Numbered from the stretch's first letter, positions 33,878 to 42,246 are shown. The stretch: DNA of 64,000 bases from an uncultured Prolixibacteraceae bacterium (GCA_937915865.1 CALGIG010000071.1:1-64000), one strand, 5' to 3'. Notes: a model not told the origin generated them from the sequence alone. A program made the numbers and translations.

Positions 33878-34591
33878 TTATTCTTTAAGGAAAGCGTAGG
33901 ATTGCGGGATGTTGGCATTGAATGCCTGGAGGTGAAGCACTTTCCGGTAGGTGTAATCTGTCTCGCCGATTTGCTTATTTAGCTCGCCGCGGATTTCTGA
34001 AAAAGCTTCCAGCTTCTTGCCATGATCGGTCATAAAGAGGTTTACCGAAATAAACCGGGTCAGCAGCTCATCAGCTTCTTTCTGGTAAGTTTGTTTGAGC
34101 CATTTGCAGTTGGGCAGTTTGTCCAGGCCCTCTATACTCAGATATAGCCGGATGAAACCGGAGGCAATGCTGTACACATCGGGCAACTGGTCAGACTCTG
34201 CATCAAAGATCTTCTTCTCAATGTCGCGCTGCATTTCTGTATTGCTTTTAATCTGGCTGGTTTCCTCCTGTCTTTTCTGCATCTGCGATTTTTCGATCAG
34301 CTTCTCGATAATCTTCAGCAGGTTGGTTTTCAGCATTCCGGCGTATTCTTCGGTGTCGTAAACCAAAGCAGCATCCACTTCGATGTAGTAGTGCGTCGGC
34401 CAGGTGCGGATAAACACATGGGGAACCGGGATTAACCAACCTTTAAAAGCCATAAAAGAAAGCGGATAAGTTCCCTGCATATCGGGATAAGTGCCGCTCC
34501 ACGGTTTGATGTCAAAGATTTGGGCTTGGAGTTCCTTCCCCGACAGCAGCGCTGCCAAAGGAAGGAGGAGTATGAAAAGTAGTGTTTTCAT
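33878..34591 (-). CDS. Secreted tra-operon protein, unknown
   Basis: 237 residues with the signal peptide MKTLLFILLLPLAALLSGKELQAQ. The mature protein begins with an aromatic segment (SGTYPDMQGTYPLSFMAFKGW) and continues as helices with a long coiled-coil (LLKIIEKLIEKSQMQKRQEE). It lies between the TraI-like and TraJ genes. It probably is a periplasmic component of the same machine, perhaps with a VirB5-like pilus-tip role as for its neighbour, but there is no sequence proof. Confidence 0.7.
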   Translation of the reverse strand: MKTLLFILLLPLAALLSGKELQAQIFDIKPWSGTYPDMQGTYPLSFMAFKGWLIPVPHVFIRTWPTHYYIEVDAALVYDTEEYAGMLKTNLLKIIEKLIEKSQMQKRQEETSQIKSNTEMQRDIEKKIFDAESDQLPDVYSIASGFIRLYLSIEGLDKLPNCKWLKQTYQKEADELLTRFISVNLFMTDHGKKLEAFSEIRGELNKQIGETDYTYRKVLHLQAFNANIPQSYAFLKE

Positions 34592-34635
34592 GGGTTTTGC
34601 TTTTTGTTTCTGTTGTTTCTTTGGTTGGGAATATT

Positions 34636-35292
34636 CTAATCGTAGAGCGTGTAGTAAAAGGCGAACTTTTCTATTTGCCCGGTATTGAAACTCCGTTGGT
34701 AGGAAGCCCAGGCCAGCTTATTATAGAGGTAACAAATGGTTCCGTAGTGCTTTTTTACGTCCGTATAAATACCGTTGATCGTGTCGTACCGTTGTTTGTC
34801 ATCCATCATAAACAGGTCGTCTTCTACGATGGTGTTCAAAATGGAAGTGACCAGTTGTCGGCTGTCGTCCAGTACCAGGTCAAAAGACTCGACAATCACC
34901 GCAGCCTGACGGGTGGTGAAGTTTTCGTCCTGAACCAATAAAGGAAGTTTGGTCGTGTAGATGTAAATGATCTTATCCAGCATTTCCTTGGTCTGCTTGA
35001 TTCGCTTGTAATCCTTGATCAGGTAACTGACTTTTTGAAGGCTTTCCAGCTTTTTCTTGTCAATGCCTACCAGTTCCTGGGTCAGTCCCTTTATGTCGCC
35101 ATTCAGAACTTTGATCAGTACGTTGTACCAATTGATTTCAGAAAGGATGCCCTTTTCCTGTTCCCACAAGGCTTCCCGCTGAATGCCTGCCCCCACATCG
35201 GTCACCGGGGCTTGAGCAAAAGAGTTGCTGTTGGGCAGAATGCTGAGAAAAGTGATGACCAGAGTGATAAAAAATGTCGCTTTTGTTTTCAT
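34636..35292 (-). CDS. traI: TraI-like protein (VirB5/TrbJ type)
   Basis: About 218 residues from the start at 35292, chosen because it gives the signal peptide MKTKATFFITLVITFLSIL...FAQ. Long helices follow (EINWYNVLIKVLNGDIKGLTQEL; KVSYLIKDYKRIKQTKEMLDK), as in the DUF4141/TraI proteins, which resemble TrbJ. It sits directly after the VirB4 gene as traI does in related elements. The exact family is a pattern judgement. Longer quoted parts are approximate region markers only. Confidence 0.72.
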   Translation of the reverse strand: MKTKATFFITLVITFLSILPNSNSFAQAPVTDVGAGIQREALWEQEKGILSEINWYNVLIKVLNGDIKGLTQELVGIDKKKLESLQKVSYLIKDYKRIKQTKEMLDKIIYIYTTKLPLLVQDENFTTRQAAVIVESFDLVLDDSRQLVTSILNTIVEDDLFMMDDKQRYDTINGIYTDVKKHYGTICYLYNKLAWASYQRSFNTGQIEKFAFYYTLYD

Positions 35293-35311
35293 GGTTGTAA
35301 TTGTTGATGTT

Positions 35312-37762
35312 TTACATGGATTGAAGTATTTCGACAAAGGATTGATCCCGGTTCTCCTGTAGCTTTTTCAGGATCAGTTCCTTTTCGCTTTGTTCAGAGG
35401 TATAGCAGTAGTATTCCGGTTTACTGACTTCCAGGGCGTAAACCTGCGAGTAACTTCCAAGCCCGATAAACACTTCCTTGAGTTTGCGGTCTGCCGGAAG
35501 GTTTTTGTTGATCGAAAGGATTTGCTCTTTCTGGAACCCTGAAAGCCCAAGGGTGTCGCTGATGCCCTGGAACTTGTTCCGGAATTTACTCATGTCAAGC
35601 AGGATTCTTGTATCAGCATTGTTGATAATCGCATCGCGGATCACCGGCGAAGAAATCACATCATCCACTTCCTGCGTAACGACCATTGCCTCACCAAAGA
35701 ACTTGCGGATGGTTTTGTAAAAGTATTTGATGTAGCTGGCCATCTGAGGAGTAGCAATAGCTTTCCACGCTTCCTCGATGCAGATGACTTTTCGAACACC
35801 CTTTAAGCGTCTCATCTTCTGCATGAAAATGTCTATAATAATCAGCGTGGCAACCGGAAAAATCGTAGCATGGTCCTTGATGTTGTCCAATTCGAAGACA
35901 ATAAAAGGGCAATGGAAAAACTCATCGGTATCCATCTGCTTGTTCAGCAAATAGTCGTATTCGCCTCCCCGATAGTACTTACCCAGGATAAAGAAAAACT
36001 CATTGGCGTTAAACTGGATGGATTGTTCTTTAACCAGATTTGGAATGTAGCTCTGGCAGAATTTGTAATATCCGTTAAATGATCGTTCCAACAGGAAGCC
36101 TAATTCATCTGTTTGGATGGACTCGAAAAAAGCAGTCACCGAATGGGCAATCACATCTTTCTCCATCTCGGAAAGGTTTTCTTTGTAAATGGTATAGATC
36201 ACCGACAGGATGGTTTGCTTGCGCTCAATATCCAATTCTCCTTCCAGGATAAAGGGATTGAATGAGATGGGATTCTCTGTGGTAAACTCTACCATCATGG
36301 CTCCACCCAGTGCTTTTAGCCGTTCATCCAAATACCGGGTCAGCAGTTCGTAGCTTCGGCCTACATCCAGCAATACAATGTGGCAGTTTTCACTTTCAGC
36401 GTATTGTCGCAATAAATGGTTGGTGAAAAAAGATTTTCCGGAACCTGATCCGCCGATAATGATTTTGTTCCGGTTATGGATCAAATGCTTGTGCATGGGC
36501 TCGTCCGAGATGTCGATCTTCACAGGGCAACCTTCCAACCTGTCTGACAGCCGGATCACAAAATCCGATTCGCTGTTTTTCAGTTCTCCTTCGAAGTTGG
36601 TCAGGCAGCAAGCTTGTGGAACCTGGGTAATGAAAAGTTCGGTTTCAGGCAGTTGTGTCGAGAATGGAACGCACGAGAAAAACAGCATCGGCAGATCGTG
36701 GGTGTGCTGGTACGGGAAACAGTTCATGAGCGCAAATGCAGATGATGTTTCGCTTTTGTGTTGTTTTAAATCTTTCAGCGAAGAATCAAAAAGCATCACG
36801 TTAAAGTGTGTTTTCACGATCTTTTCTCCTGAAGTCTGCACCTGGTCCAGAAAAGATTCAATCAGCCCTGCGTTGACTTTGTTCTCTGAAGAGAACTTGG
36901 ACAGGCTGAATATCTTCTTATAACTTCCTTCCAGGTAGGCTTTGATCTCCTGCTGATCGGGAATGTAAATAAACTGGTTGGTGACATGTGAAAACGGCAG
37001 ATGATAGCTTAACGGATAAACCAGCGATACCGGCAGTCCCGTTTGCGGGTGCTCCGATACCGGGCGAAGTTCTGCCGGTACGTGGGAATAGTCGCTTAAA
37101 CTCAGGATTTCCACGAATTGATCCATTACTTTGAGCCGGTCCCGAAAATCGATTCCGCCCAATGCCGGGTGATTTTCGGTAAAGTTCAGGCTCAAAAAGC
37201 GTTCAATCATCCCCAGGGAATGTTCATATCCAATGGCTTCTTTTTTGGTGATGGGTTTACAGAGGATCCCGTTTTGCTGAAAGATCGCCATCACATTTCC
37301 TTTCAGTTCGTTGATCTTGTCGTACTGCAATTTCTCAAGGTTGCGCTCTTTCCGGGAGAAGATCAATGCGGATTCCAAGTAGCTTTTTAGAAGGCCTTTA
37401 TTGAGCAAACTGATGTAAAAACAGCACTCATGTTTCAAATAATGCCTTCCATCGAAATGCTCCAAATAAGATTCATTCAGGCTGGCTTTTGCTCTGGTCG
37501 ACTTTGATTGCAATTCCGATTCTTTGGGATGGAATTCATTAACCAGGAAGAAATCCTGTTTATGGATAAAGCTTCCGGCTGGCAAAAGGCCCAGCATCCG
37601 CTGAAAGGTATCGTGCAGCATGTAGATCTGCTCTGTACTGCACGAGAGTACTTCCGGCAATTGAAGGCGAAAGCCGATGGTCAGATCCAGGCTGTTGGAT
37701 ACCTGAACGTCTCCATTGAATCCCAGTATCGGAAGGACTGTTTCAAGGTTTTTGATCTTCAT
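35312..37762 (-). CDS. traG: Conjugation ATPase TraG (VirB4 family)
   Basis: 816 residues, the normal size. Walker A IIGGSGSGKSFFTNHLL lies near residue 435 and Walker B KVICIEEAWKAI near residue 665; TraG-type blocks such as MVEFTTENPISFNPFILEG and EVDDVISSPVIRDAIINN are present. It energises assembly of the secretion channel. It is preceded by traF (9 bp) and followed by traI (19 bp). Confidence 0.96.
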   Translation of the reverse strand: MKIKNLETVLPILGFNGDVQVSNSLDLTIGFRLQLPEVLSCSTEQIYMLHDTFQRMLGLLPAGSFIHKQDFFLVNEFHPKESELQSKSTRAKASLNESYLEHFDGRHYLKHECCFYISLLNKGLLKSYLESALIFSRKERNLEKLQYDKINELKGNVMAIFQQNGILCKPITKKEAIGYEHSLGMIERFLSLNFTENHPALGGIDFRDRLKVMDQFVEILSLSDYSHVPAELRPVSEHPQTGLPVSLVYPLSYHLPFSHVTNQFIYIPDQQEIKAYLEGSYKKIFSLSKFSSENKVNAGLIESFLDQVQTSGEKIVKTHFNVMLFDSSLKDLKQHKSETSSAFALMNCFPYQHTHDLPMLFFSCVPFSTQLPETELFITQVPQACCLTNFEGELKNSESDFVIRLSDRLEGCPVKIDISDEPMHKHLIHNRNKIIIGGSGSGKSFFTNHLLRQYAESENCHIVLLDVGRSYELLTRYLDERLKALGGAMMVEFTTENPISFNPFILEGELDIERKQTILSVIYTIYKENLSEMEKDVIAHSVTAFFESIQTDELGFLLERSFNGYYKFCQSYIPNLVKEQSIQFNANEFFFILGKYYRGGEYDYLLNKQMDTDEFFHCPFIVFELDNIKDHATIFPVATLIIIDIFMQKMRRLKGVRKVICIEEAWKAIATPQMASYIKYFYKTIRKFFGEAMVVTQEVDDVISSPVIRDAIINNADTRILLDMSKFRNKFQGISDTLGLSGFQKEQILSINKNLPADRKLKEVFIGLGSYSQVYALEVSKPEYYCYTSEQSEKELILKKLQENRDQSFVEILQSM

Positions 37763-37771
37763 TTTTGAATT

Positions 37772-38077
37772 TCATTTAGAAAACGTTTGAAGGATTCGTC
37801 GTTTGCAGCTGATAAACTGAGGTAGTTTCCGGGCGGTCTGCTTCTTGCCCCAACCTTCCGGCCCATATTTCTTTTGAATAGTATTCAAGCGATACAGGTA
37901 ACCGAAAAAGGCAGGGACTCCGATCAAAACGGCAGGAAAAACACCGGCCAGTACGTAAAGCGCGGAGAACAGCAGAAAGGTGGCAATAATGCCGTACAGC
38001 GCCCGGAAAACCAAAGGGCCGGAAAGCCCTTTGATGTACAACCGGGTATCCACTTTTTTGATTGGGTAGGCTTGCAT
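37772..38077 (-). CDS. traF: Conjugative transposon protein TraF (VirB3-like, DUF4133)
   Basis: 101 residues from the start at 38077 (MQAYPIKKVDTRLYIKGLSG), which overlaps the traE stop as TAATG. Two membrane helices (LYGIIATFLLFSALYVLAG and VFPAVLIGVPAFFGYLY) then a basic tail, as in DUF4133. A longer frame to 38182 would cover traE and is rejected. Expected role: small inner-membrane subunit beside TraG, like VirB3. Confidence 0.92.
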   Translation of the reverse strand: MQAYPIKKVDTRLYIKGLSGPLVFRALYGIIATFLLFSALYVLAGVFPAVLIGVPAFFGYLYRLNTIQKKYGPEGWGKKQTARKLPQFISCKRRILQTFSK

Positions 38078-38391
38078 TACACAAAGAATGCTTTGATCAC
38101 CACGCCAACCAGGATCAGGAATAAGCAGGCCCCGAACCAACCCATAATGGCTTTCTGTGTATCCTGGTCGCCGCTTTGCCACTTTATATAAACACGTACG
38201 CCGCCGATCAAACCGACAACGGCACCGATGGCAATAATCAGGTTGGAGACCGGATCGACATACGAGCTGACTTCGGAGGTGGCCTGGTCAATACCGGCAG
38301 CAGACTGTGCCATCGTTTGGGCAATACCCAGAACGAGTAATGCAAAAAAGGCTCGCGCCCGTTGGAAAAAACACTGAACTTTTGTTTTCAT
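38077..38391 (-). CDS. traE: Conjugative transposon protein TraE (VirB2-like, DUF4134)
   Basis: 104 residues with a signal peptide (RARAFFALLVLGIAQTMAQS) and two hydrophobic helices (LIIAIGAVVGLIGGVRVYI and GACLFLILVGVVIKAFFV) separated by KWQSGDQDTQKAIMGW. This is the DUF4134 pattern and the topology of a pilin-like VirB2 subunit. First canonical tra gene of the operon. Confidence 0.93.
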   Translation of the reverse strand: MKTKVQCFFQRARAFFALLVLGIAQTMAQSAAGIDQATSEVSSYVDPVSNLIIAIGAVVGLIGGVRVYIKWQSGDQDTQKAIMGWFGACLFLILVGVVIKAFFV

Positions 38392-38430
38392 GGGACTTTG
38401 AGTTTTTAAGAATGAATAATTGAGATTGAT

Positions 38431-38790
38431 TTATGACTGAACCTGAACGTTCTCCAGGATTTTTGGCAGTTCCGGATGACCGGGTTTGGAAAAAGCGTCG
38501 ATGGAATAACCCTCATCAATCCCTGTTTCTTCATAAAGCGAAGCTGGCAGGACAATGTCTTCAGATAGACGGACCGGGATCAATTCGGATGAATAATCTT
38601 TTGAGGAGACCACAATCGGTTGAAGGGATTCGGCAAAAACAGGGGTAAACGAATCGTCTTCAAAAAGTGTTTTCCGTTTGCCTTTTTGCCGGACAAAAGC
38701 CAACAGGATAACTGACAGGTACCACAAAAGCAGGATTGAAAGGATAAAACCTGAAAATTGTCCCCAGCTGATTTGATTGATTCCAAACAT
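38431..38790 (-). CDS. Membrane protein, first gene of the tra operon
   Basis: 119 residues: a single helix near the N-terminus (FSGFILSILLLWYLSVILLAFV), then an acidic, Pro-rich cytoplasmic tail. No family recognised. It is 39 bp upstream of traE and lies about 60 nt downstream of the proposed tra promoter, so it is probably the first gene of the transfer operon, in the position held by traD in related elements. Confidence 0.7.
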   Translation of the reverse strand: MFGINQISWGQFSGFILSILLLWYLSVILLAFVRQKGKRKTLFEDDSFTPVFAESLQPIVVSSKDYSSELIPVRLSEDIVLPASLYEETGIDEGYSIDAFSKPGHPELPKILENVQVQS

Positions 38791-38852
38791 GGTTTTTCGT
38801 TTTAATTAAAAATTGTATGATCTCGGTTCGGTAGTCGGGCCTGATCACCGTG

Positions 38853-38860
38853 CAAAAATG
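38853..38860 (-). promoter_or_regulatory. -7-like box of the tra operon
   Basis: The minus strand reads CATTTTTG, seven of eight bases of TAnnTTTG. It begins 22 nt after the shared operator, the same distance as at the replication operon, and lies about 60 nt before the first gene. Confidence 0.5.
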
Positions 38861-38882
38861 GGATAGGAAAAATTGGTAAAAG

Positions 38883-38904
38883 CCAACGTTGAACCGGACT
38901 CCGG
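38883..38904 (-). promoter_or_regulatory. Shared 22-bp operator, tra copy
   Basis: On the plus strand: CCAACGTTGA, then A, then CCGGACTCCGG. Only the middle base differs from the copy at 41723-41744. It contains two palindromes (CCAACGTTGA is nearly symmetric around ACGT; CCGGACTCCGG is symmetric). Likely a binding site for the ICE's transfer activator or repressor. Confidence 0.65.
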
Positions 38905-39000
38905 GTATGTTTTTTTTAATATCCCAGCAACTATCCGACTAAAATTTAGTTCGTTATGGATTGATTTGATTGGAAAAGTTTCTGGGAAAGTGATTTTTCA

Positions 39001-39021
39001 ATAAACCCTGACAGGGTTTAT
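39001..39021. repeat. Perfect 21-bp inverted repeat
   Basis: ATAAACCCTG, A, CAGGGTTTAT. It lies in the non-coding region upstream of the tra promoter; either a terminator for transcription from the right or a protein site. Confidence 0.6.
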
Positions 39022-39729
39022 TTCAATTTGACCCGGAAAAAATATTTCGAAAAGAAAAAGAAAAAACAGTCAAAAAAATAAAAAGAAAGCCGGAAAGGTG
39101 ACGGACGGGGCGAATGTGCAAGTCTGGACCGCGAAATCAAAGCCAAAAATTGATAAGAGTGATTCTGCAAATGTTTAAAAGAGCGGGACACTTGCTTTGG
39201 CCTTGCGCATTTATTAAGGCTGGGTTTGCGAGGAGTCCGGCTAACTTGGCTTTTCTTTTTGATTTTGACATGATTGGTCACCTGCTTAAGAAAAGATTAC
39301 CTGTCAAAAGCTATTGAAATGCGGGCCGGGAAAGGTATGTGTAGCCCGTTAACAAAGCGAAGCCAAAGTTAACCGGGCTTCTCTTGCCGCGCGGTACAAC
39401 CCGGCTTATGAGCTGAACAAGCTGAACTTAGCGACCGGTTCCGGTGAGTGCAGCGAACGGGATTAGGGAGCGGGTAAAGCGAAGTGAAGCGAATGTGCCT
39501 GGATGACTGAGGAAAGTATCTAACAGAACTTCTTAAATGGAAAAAAAAATTAAAACCTGCAAAAACAGGAAGTGTGGCCTTGTAAGGGGAAAGGCAATCC
39601 GGTCAGGAAAGGACAAGGATTGATCTTTGAACCGGACGGGGCCAATCTTCCACAATTGGATCAAGGCTTGTTCGCGCCAGGCAGAGCCAAAGCGCGAACA
39701 GGCCGCAGCATACCTTTCGAACAGGCTTT
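39022..39729. other. Non-coding, structured region between tra and replication operons
   Basis: No convincing gene in about 700 bp. It contains an interrupted inverted repeat (AGCCCGTTAAC 39343-39353 with GTTAACCGGGCT 39368-39379), the short hairpin CCTGC/GCAGG-like CCTGCAAAAACAGG near 39556, and CCGGTTCCGG near 39439. The composition changes from A-rich to G-rich. It may hold an origin, a transcript leader or a small RNA; none can be proved by eye. Confidence 0.4.
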
Positions 39730-40455
39730 TTAACGTCTTTTGTCTTTGGATTCCCTGTCAAAAGCCACCAGGTTAAACATCTCACGCATCCGGCTGCGGA
39801 CGCGGTTCCCATAAATGGATTCCAGTTCGGAGGCTGAAAGGTTCGTAGTAATGTGGGTCATCATCCGTCGGGAAACAAACAGATCGTACCGGGCCAAAAG
39901 GATTTCGGCCATCACATTACAATCGTTTCCGTAATATTTGGGCGTTTGTTCAAGACCCAGATCGTCAAAACAATATGCTTTGGGTAGAAACCTTTCGCCG
40001 TACCTGAAGAATGAACCTTTGCTATAAAGGTTTATCACGGAGAATCCGTCTTTCTCGAATTCAAAGCTGATCTCCCGCGTGGGTTTGATTTGATACTGTG
40101 TTTCCCTGGGAAAGAAATAGCTGATCAGCTTTAGCAAGCATGATTTTCCGCAACCGACTGGTCCACAGGCAAGTAATCCTTTTCGAAGACTAATTCCCTG
40201 TCTTTCTGCGTTTTCCTTATCGCCGATGGCATAAACCAGCAGCTTGTAGATCAATTCCAAATCGTCCGGGTAAATGGAGAAATGGTCCCCAAACAGGATT
40301 TTGCCTCGTTCTTCCATCCATTGCACACTGGTTGAAAAGCTGAAATTGAATATTCCACCCTTAAAATCGGCAATCTGCTCATAAGGGTTCATCGTAATTT
40401 TTGTTGACCGTGACACTAAGTTTGCCGGTCCTGTTTTGATTATGTTTTCGTTCAT
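39730..40455 (-). CDS. DnaC-like ATPase (probable helicase loader)
   Basis: About 241 residues from the start at 40455 (MNENIIKTGPANLVSR); a start at 40392 (MNPYEQIADFKGG) is possible. AAA+ features: Walker A ACGPVGCGKSCLLKLI near residue 100, Walker B KAYCFDDLGLEQ, sensor-like HITTNLSASELESIYG and an arginine finger region GNRVRSRMREMFN. This is the DnaC/DnaI/IstB layout. The gene overlaps the end of the upstream winged-helix gene, so the two proteins are made together; that pairing is like lambda O and P. Confidence 0.85.
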   Translation of the reverse strand: MNENIIKTGPANLVSRSTKITMNPYEQIADFKGGIFNFSFSTSVQWMEERGKILFGDHFSIYPDDLELIYKLLVYAIGDKENAERQGISLRKGLLACGPVGCGKSCLLKLISYFFPRETQYQIKPTREISFEFEKDGFSVINLYSKGSFFRYGERFLPKAYCFDDLGLEQTPKYYGNDCNVMAEILLARYDLFVSRRMMTHITTNLSASELESIYGNRVRSRMREMFNLVAFDRESKDKRR

Positions 40456-41362
40456 CTGTTTTGTTGTTTTGATTGTTTTCAATCCATTTCCGGGCAAGGG
40501 CCTGCCAGAAAACAATGGCTTTCATATCCCCGGTTTTCCAGCCCGATGACTGGTAACGGGTGTAAAACTTTTGCGCTTCACCGGGTGAAGACCGGTTCTG
40601 TTCAAAAAAATGAGTGATCAGTTCAATTTCGGGGATTTGAAATTTTTCGTTTGAAAGATCTTTGGGATTTTTTCTTTCTCCATATTTTTCTATGGGTTTT
40701 TCTTCAACCTTTTCTTTAGAATTTCTTTTGGAAGATTCTTCTTTCTGTTTATTCCTGTTTGTAATGTTTATAAGAAGTGTATCACTTGCTGTATCAGTTC
40801 CGGTATCAGATTCAATACCGGCAGGATCGTTTTTACCGCTTGCGATACTTCTTCCGGTATCATTATTAGTACTGGCAATGATACCGGTATCGGCTGTGGT
40901 ATCCGTTGCTGTATCAGTTTTGATACCGGTATCTCTTGTCGTATTAGCTCCTGTATCACTTTTAAGATCGCCTGAAATACCGGTATCTCTTCCTGTATTG
41001 CTTGTGGTATCAGTTGAAGTATCACATTTAATACCGGTACCAGACGCAGTATTCCCACCAGTATCGTTTCTAATATCAAATCTGATACAGGTAACTTTGC
41101 TACCTGAATGCAAATTGGAAGAAGGCTGGTAAGTAATATAGCCCCATTCTGCCAATTCTTTCATGCAACGGGCATAGGTATTGGCAGAACCGATCCGGGC
41201 CAGTTGCATCACTTCCGTTCGGGAAATAGTAAACTGGTCGCTGAACCGGTTGGCGTTCCAATGCTGAAACAGGGCAATATACAGGCTGATGTGATAGGAA
41301 GACAGGCGCTCATCTTCGGCCAAACGTTCAAAAAATCCGTTCAAATGCCGGATATAATTCAT
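40379..41362 (-). CDS. Winged-helix protein with repeat core, probable replication initiator
   Basis: 327 residues. Residues 1-85 form a helical winged-helix domain (SSYHISLYIALFQHWN; SRTEVMQLARIGSANTYARC; ELAEWGYITYQPSS) of the type in DnaD and phage replication organisers. Residues about 98-200 are low-complexity, with repeated DTG, encoded by a repeat array with the palindrome GATACCGGTATC. The C-terminal domain (ELITHFFEQNRSSPGEAQKFYTRY; GWKTGDMKAIVFWQALARKWI) is compact. Start overlaps the stop of the HTH gene (ATGA, 41359-41362). Function is inferred from architecture and the helicase-loader neighbour. Region markers above are given in pieces. Confidence 0.75.
   Translation of the reverse strand: MNYIRHLNGFFERLAEDERLSSYHISLYIALFQHWNANRFSDQFTISRTEVMQLARIGSANTYARCMKELAEWGYITYQPSSNLHSGSKVTCIRFDIRNDTGGNTASGTGIKCDTSTDTTSNTGRDTGISGDLKSDTGANTTRDTGIKTDTATDTTADTGIIASTNNDTGRSIASGKNDPAGIESDTGTDTASDTLLINITNRNKQKEESSKRNSKEKVEEKPIEKYGERKNPKDLSNEKFQIPEIELITHFFEQNRSSPGEAQKFYTRYQSSGWKTGDMKAIVFWQALARKWIENNQNNKTDERKHNQNRTGKLSVTVNKNYDEPL
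40797..41040. repeat. Iteron-like array inside the initiator gene
   Basis: Copies of an ACCGGTATC core recur. Perfect 12-bp palindromes GATACCGGTATC occur at 40880-40891 and 40922-40933; one-mismatch copies are at 40976-40987 and about 41029-41040; further half copies lie near 40799, 40814 and 40852. Between them are degenerate CTGTATCA and GTATCxxTTGxxGTAT units. All three minus frames and plus frames stay open through the array, so the DNA repeat, not the protein, may be what is conserved. Confidence 0.65.
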
Positions 41363-41655
41363 CGCCGGGCTGAAAAGTTAAAACGATCTTTTTGTTTGCC
41401 CGATTCCAGGATTTTCAGGATTTCAGCGGAATCATAAAACAAGATCCCGCCCATCTTGGTAAACGGGATGGTTCCGTTAATGCGCATGTTCTGAAGCGTT
41501 CCGGGGGAAATACCCAGCATTTTACGGACTTCACAGGATTTTAACCATTTTTTTGCGGGTTGTCCCTGGCGCTCGTCAAGCAGTCTTTTCAGTTCGGAGA
41601 ATAATTCGAGTTTAAATTCCCGAAGGTCGTCGGTGGTAATAATTTCTGAAGGCAT
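41359..41655 (-). CDS. Excisionase-like helix-turn-helix protein
   Basis: 98 residues. The C-terminal half is an HTH_17/MerR-like domain: KKWLKSCEVRKMLGISPGTL, NMRINGTIPFTKMGGILFY. A helical N-terminus (TDDLREFKLELFSELKRLLD) may dimerise. This family includes Xis-type directionality factors of Bacteroidota elements as well as plain regulators. It is the first gene of the replication operon, which starts at the shared operator/promoter. Confidence 0.85.
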   Translation of the reverse strand: MPSEIITTDDLREFKLELFSELKRLLDERQGQPAKKWLKSCEVRKMLGISPGTLQNMRINGTIPFTKMGGILFYDSAEILKILESGKQKDRFNFSARR

Positions 41656-41692
41656 AATAATTAAATTTAAATTGGTACATTTTGATCTGTCC

Positions 41693-41700
41693 CAAAATTG
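41693..41700 (-). promoter_or_regulatory. -7-like box of the replication operon
   Basis: Minus strand CAATTTTG, seven of eight bases of TAnnTTTG, 37 nt before the HTH gene and 22 nt after the shared operator. Confidence 0.5.
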
Positions 41701-41722
41701 AAGCCTTCATTTAAGTTTTGAA

Positions 41723-41744
41723 CCAACGTTGACCCGGACTCCGG
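41723..41744 (-). promoter_or_regulatory. Shared 22-bp operator, replication copy
   Basis: Plus strand: CCAACGTTGA, then C, then CCGGACTCCGG; one base differs from the tra copy. Both are followed on the far side by a run of seven or eight Ts. Confidence 0.65.
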
Positions 41745-41805
41745 CCTGATTTTTTTACAACTCAGACGCTGTTTTTTTGATTTAGGAATTGGATTGTAAA
41801 AAATC

Positions 41806-42054
41806 TTATCTTTTTTGTGAATCTCCATTGATCAGGAAATCAGCCCTCCGTAAAGCGATGCATGTCCGGTGATGGGAGCGGAGCTGTTCCAATTCCGGCT
41901 CAGAAAGCGAGTTTAATATCCTGATTTGTTCTTCCGGATTATTGAGCTGGTAAGCCTGGATAAACGGGCAATCAGCAACCGGTTCGTCAAACGGGCATCG
42001 GAGAAATGCACTGACCAGATCGGCATTTCTATTGTTTTTTTCGGTTTGATACAT
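41806..42054 (-). CDS. Small CPF...DCPF protein 1
   Basis: 82 residues. A CPFDEPVADCPF motif (two CP pairs, about residues 19-30) and a helical C-terminus with ELEQLRSHHRTCIA. It resembles the protein at 43755-43958 in the order CP(F/Y), 7-8 residues, DCPF, then a helix ending in a Cys. Similar short proteins are common in Bacteroidota mobile elements. No function is known; a metal or redox site formed by the three Cys is possible. Confidence 0.6.
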   Translation of the reverse strand: MYQTEKNNRNADLVSAFLRCPFDEPVADCPFIQAYQLNNPEEQIRILNSLSEPELEQLRSHHRTCIALRRADFLINGDSQKR

Positions 42055-42122
42055 AGTGGTTTATACGTTTTGGATAGAAGATGTTCACATACCGGAATAC
42101 AAAAAGAAACGTGAACTGCACG

Positions 42123-42246
42123 TTATTCGTACCAGAGGTATCGTCAAACACCCACACCACAAATAAGCACAGCCCACGCAATACACAGGCTGTTCACTTA
42201 TATTCCTGTGGTGTACATATTTGACGATTTTCCGGTACAAGAATAA
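42123..42246. repeat. 124-bp imperfect palindrome
   Basis: The arms (42123-42174 and 42188-42246) pair in six matched blocks: TTATTC, GTACC, ATCGTCAAA, ACACCACA, ATAAG and ACAGCC, separated by small bulges, with a 13-nt loop. It fills the gap between RteC and the small CPF protein; no gene overlaps it. The remaining gap to 42381 is AT-rich and without a gene. Confidence 0.8.

Noticed and set aside
39018..39281. 87-codon basic frame upstream of the tra promoter
   Set aside because: Lys/Arg/Phe-rich low complexity caused by A-rich and T-rich tracts; overlaps structured non-coding DNA.
40662..41132. Long plus-strand and alternative minus-strand frames opposite the initiator gene
   Set aside because: They arise because the iteron array has no stop codons in any frame; composition is Val/Ser/Ile repetitive and no start context is present.
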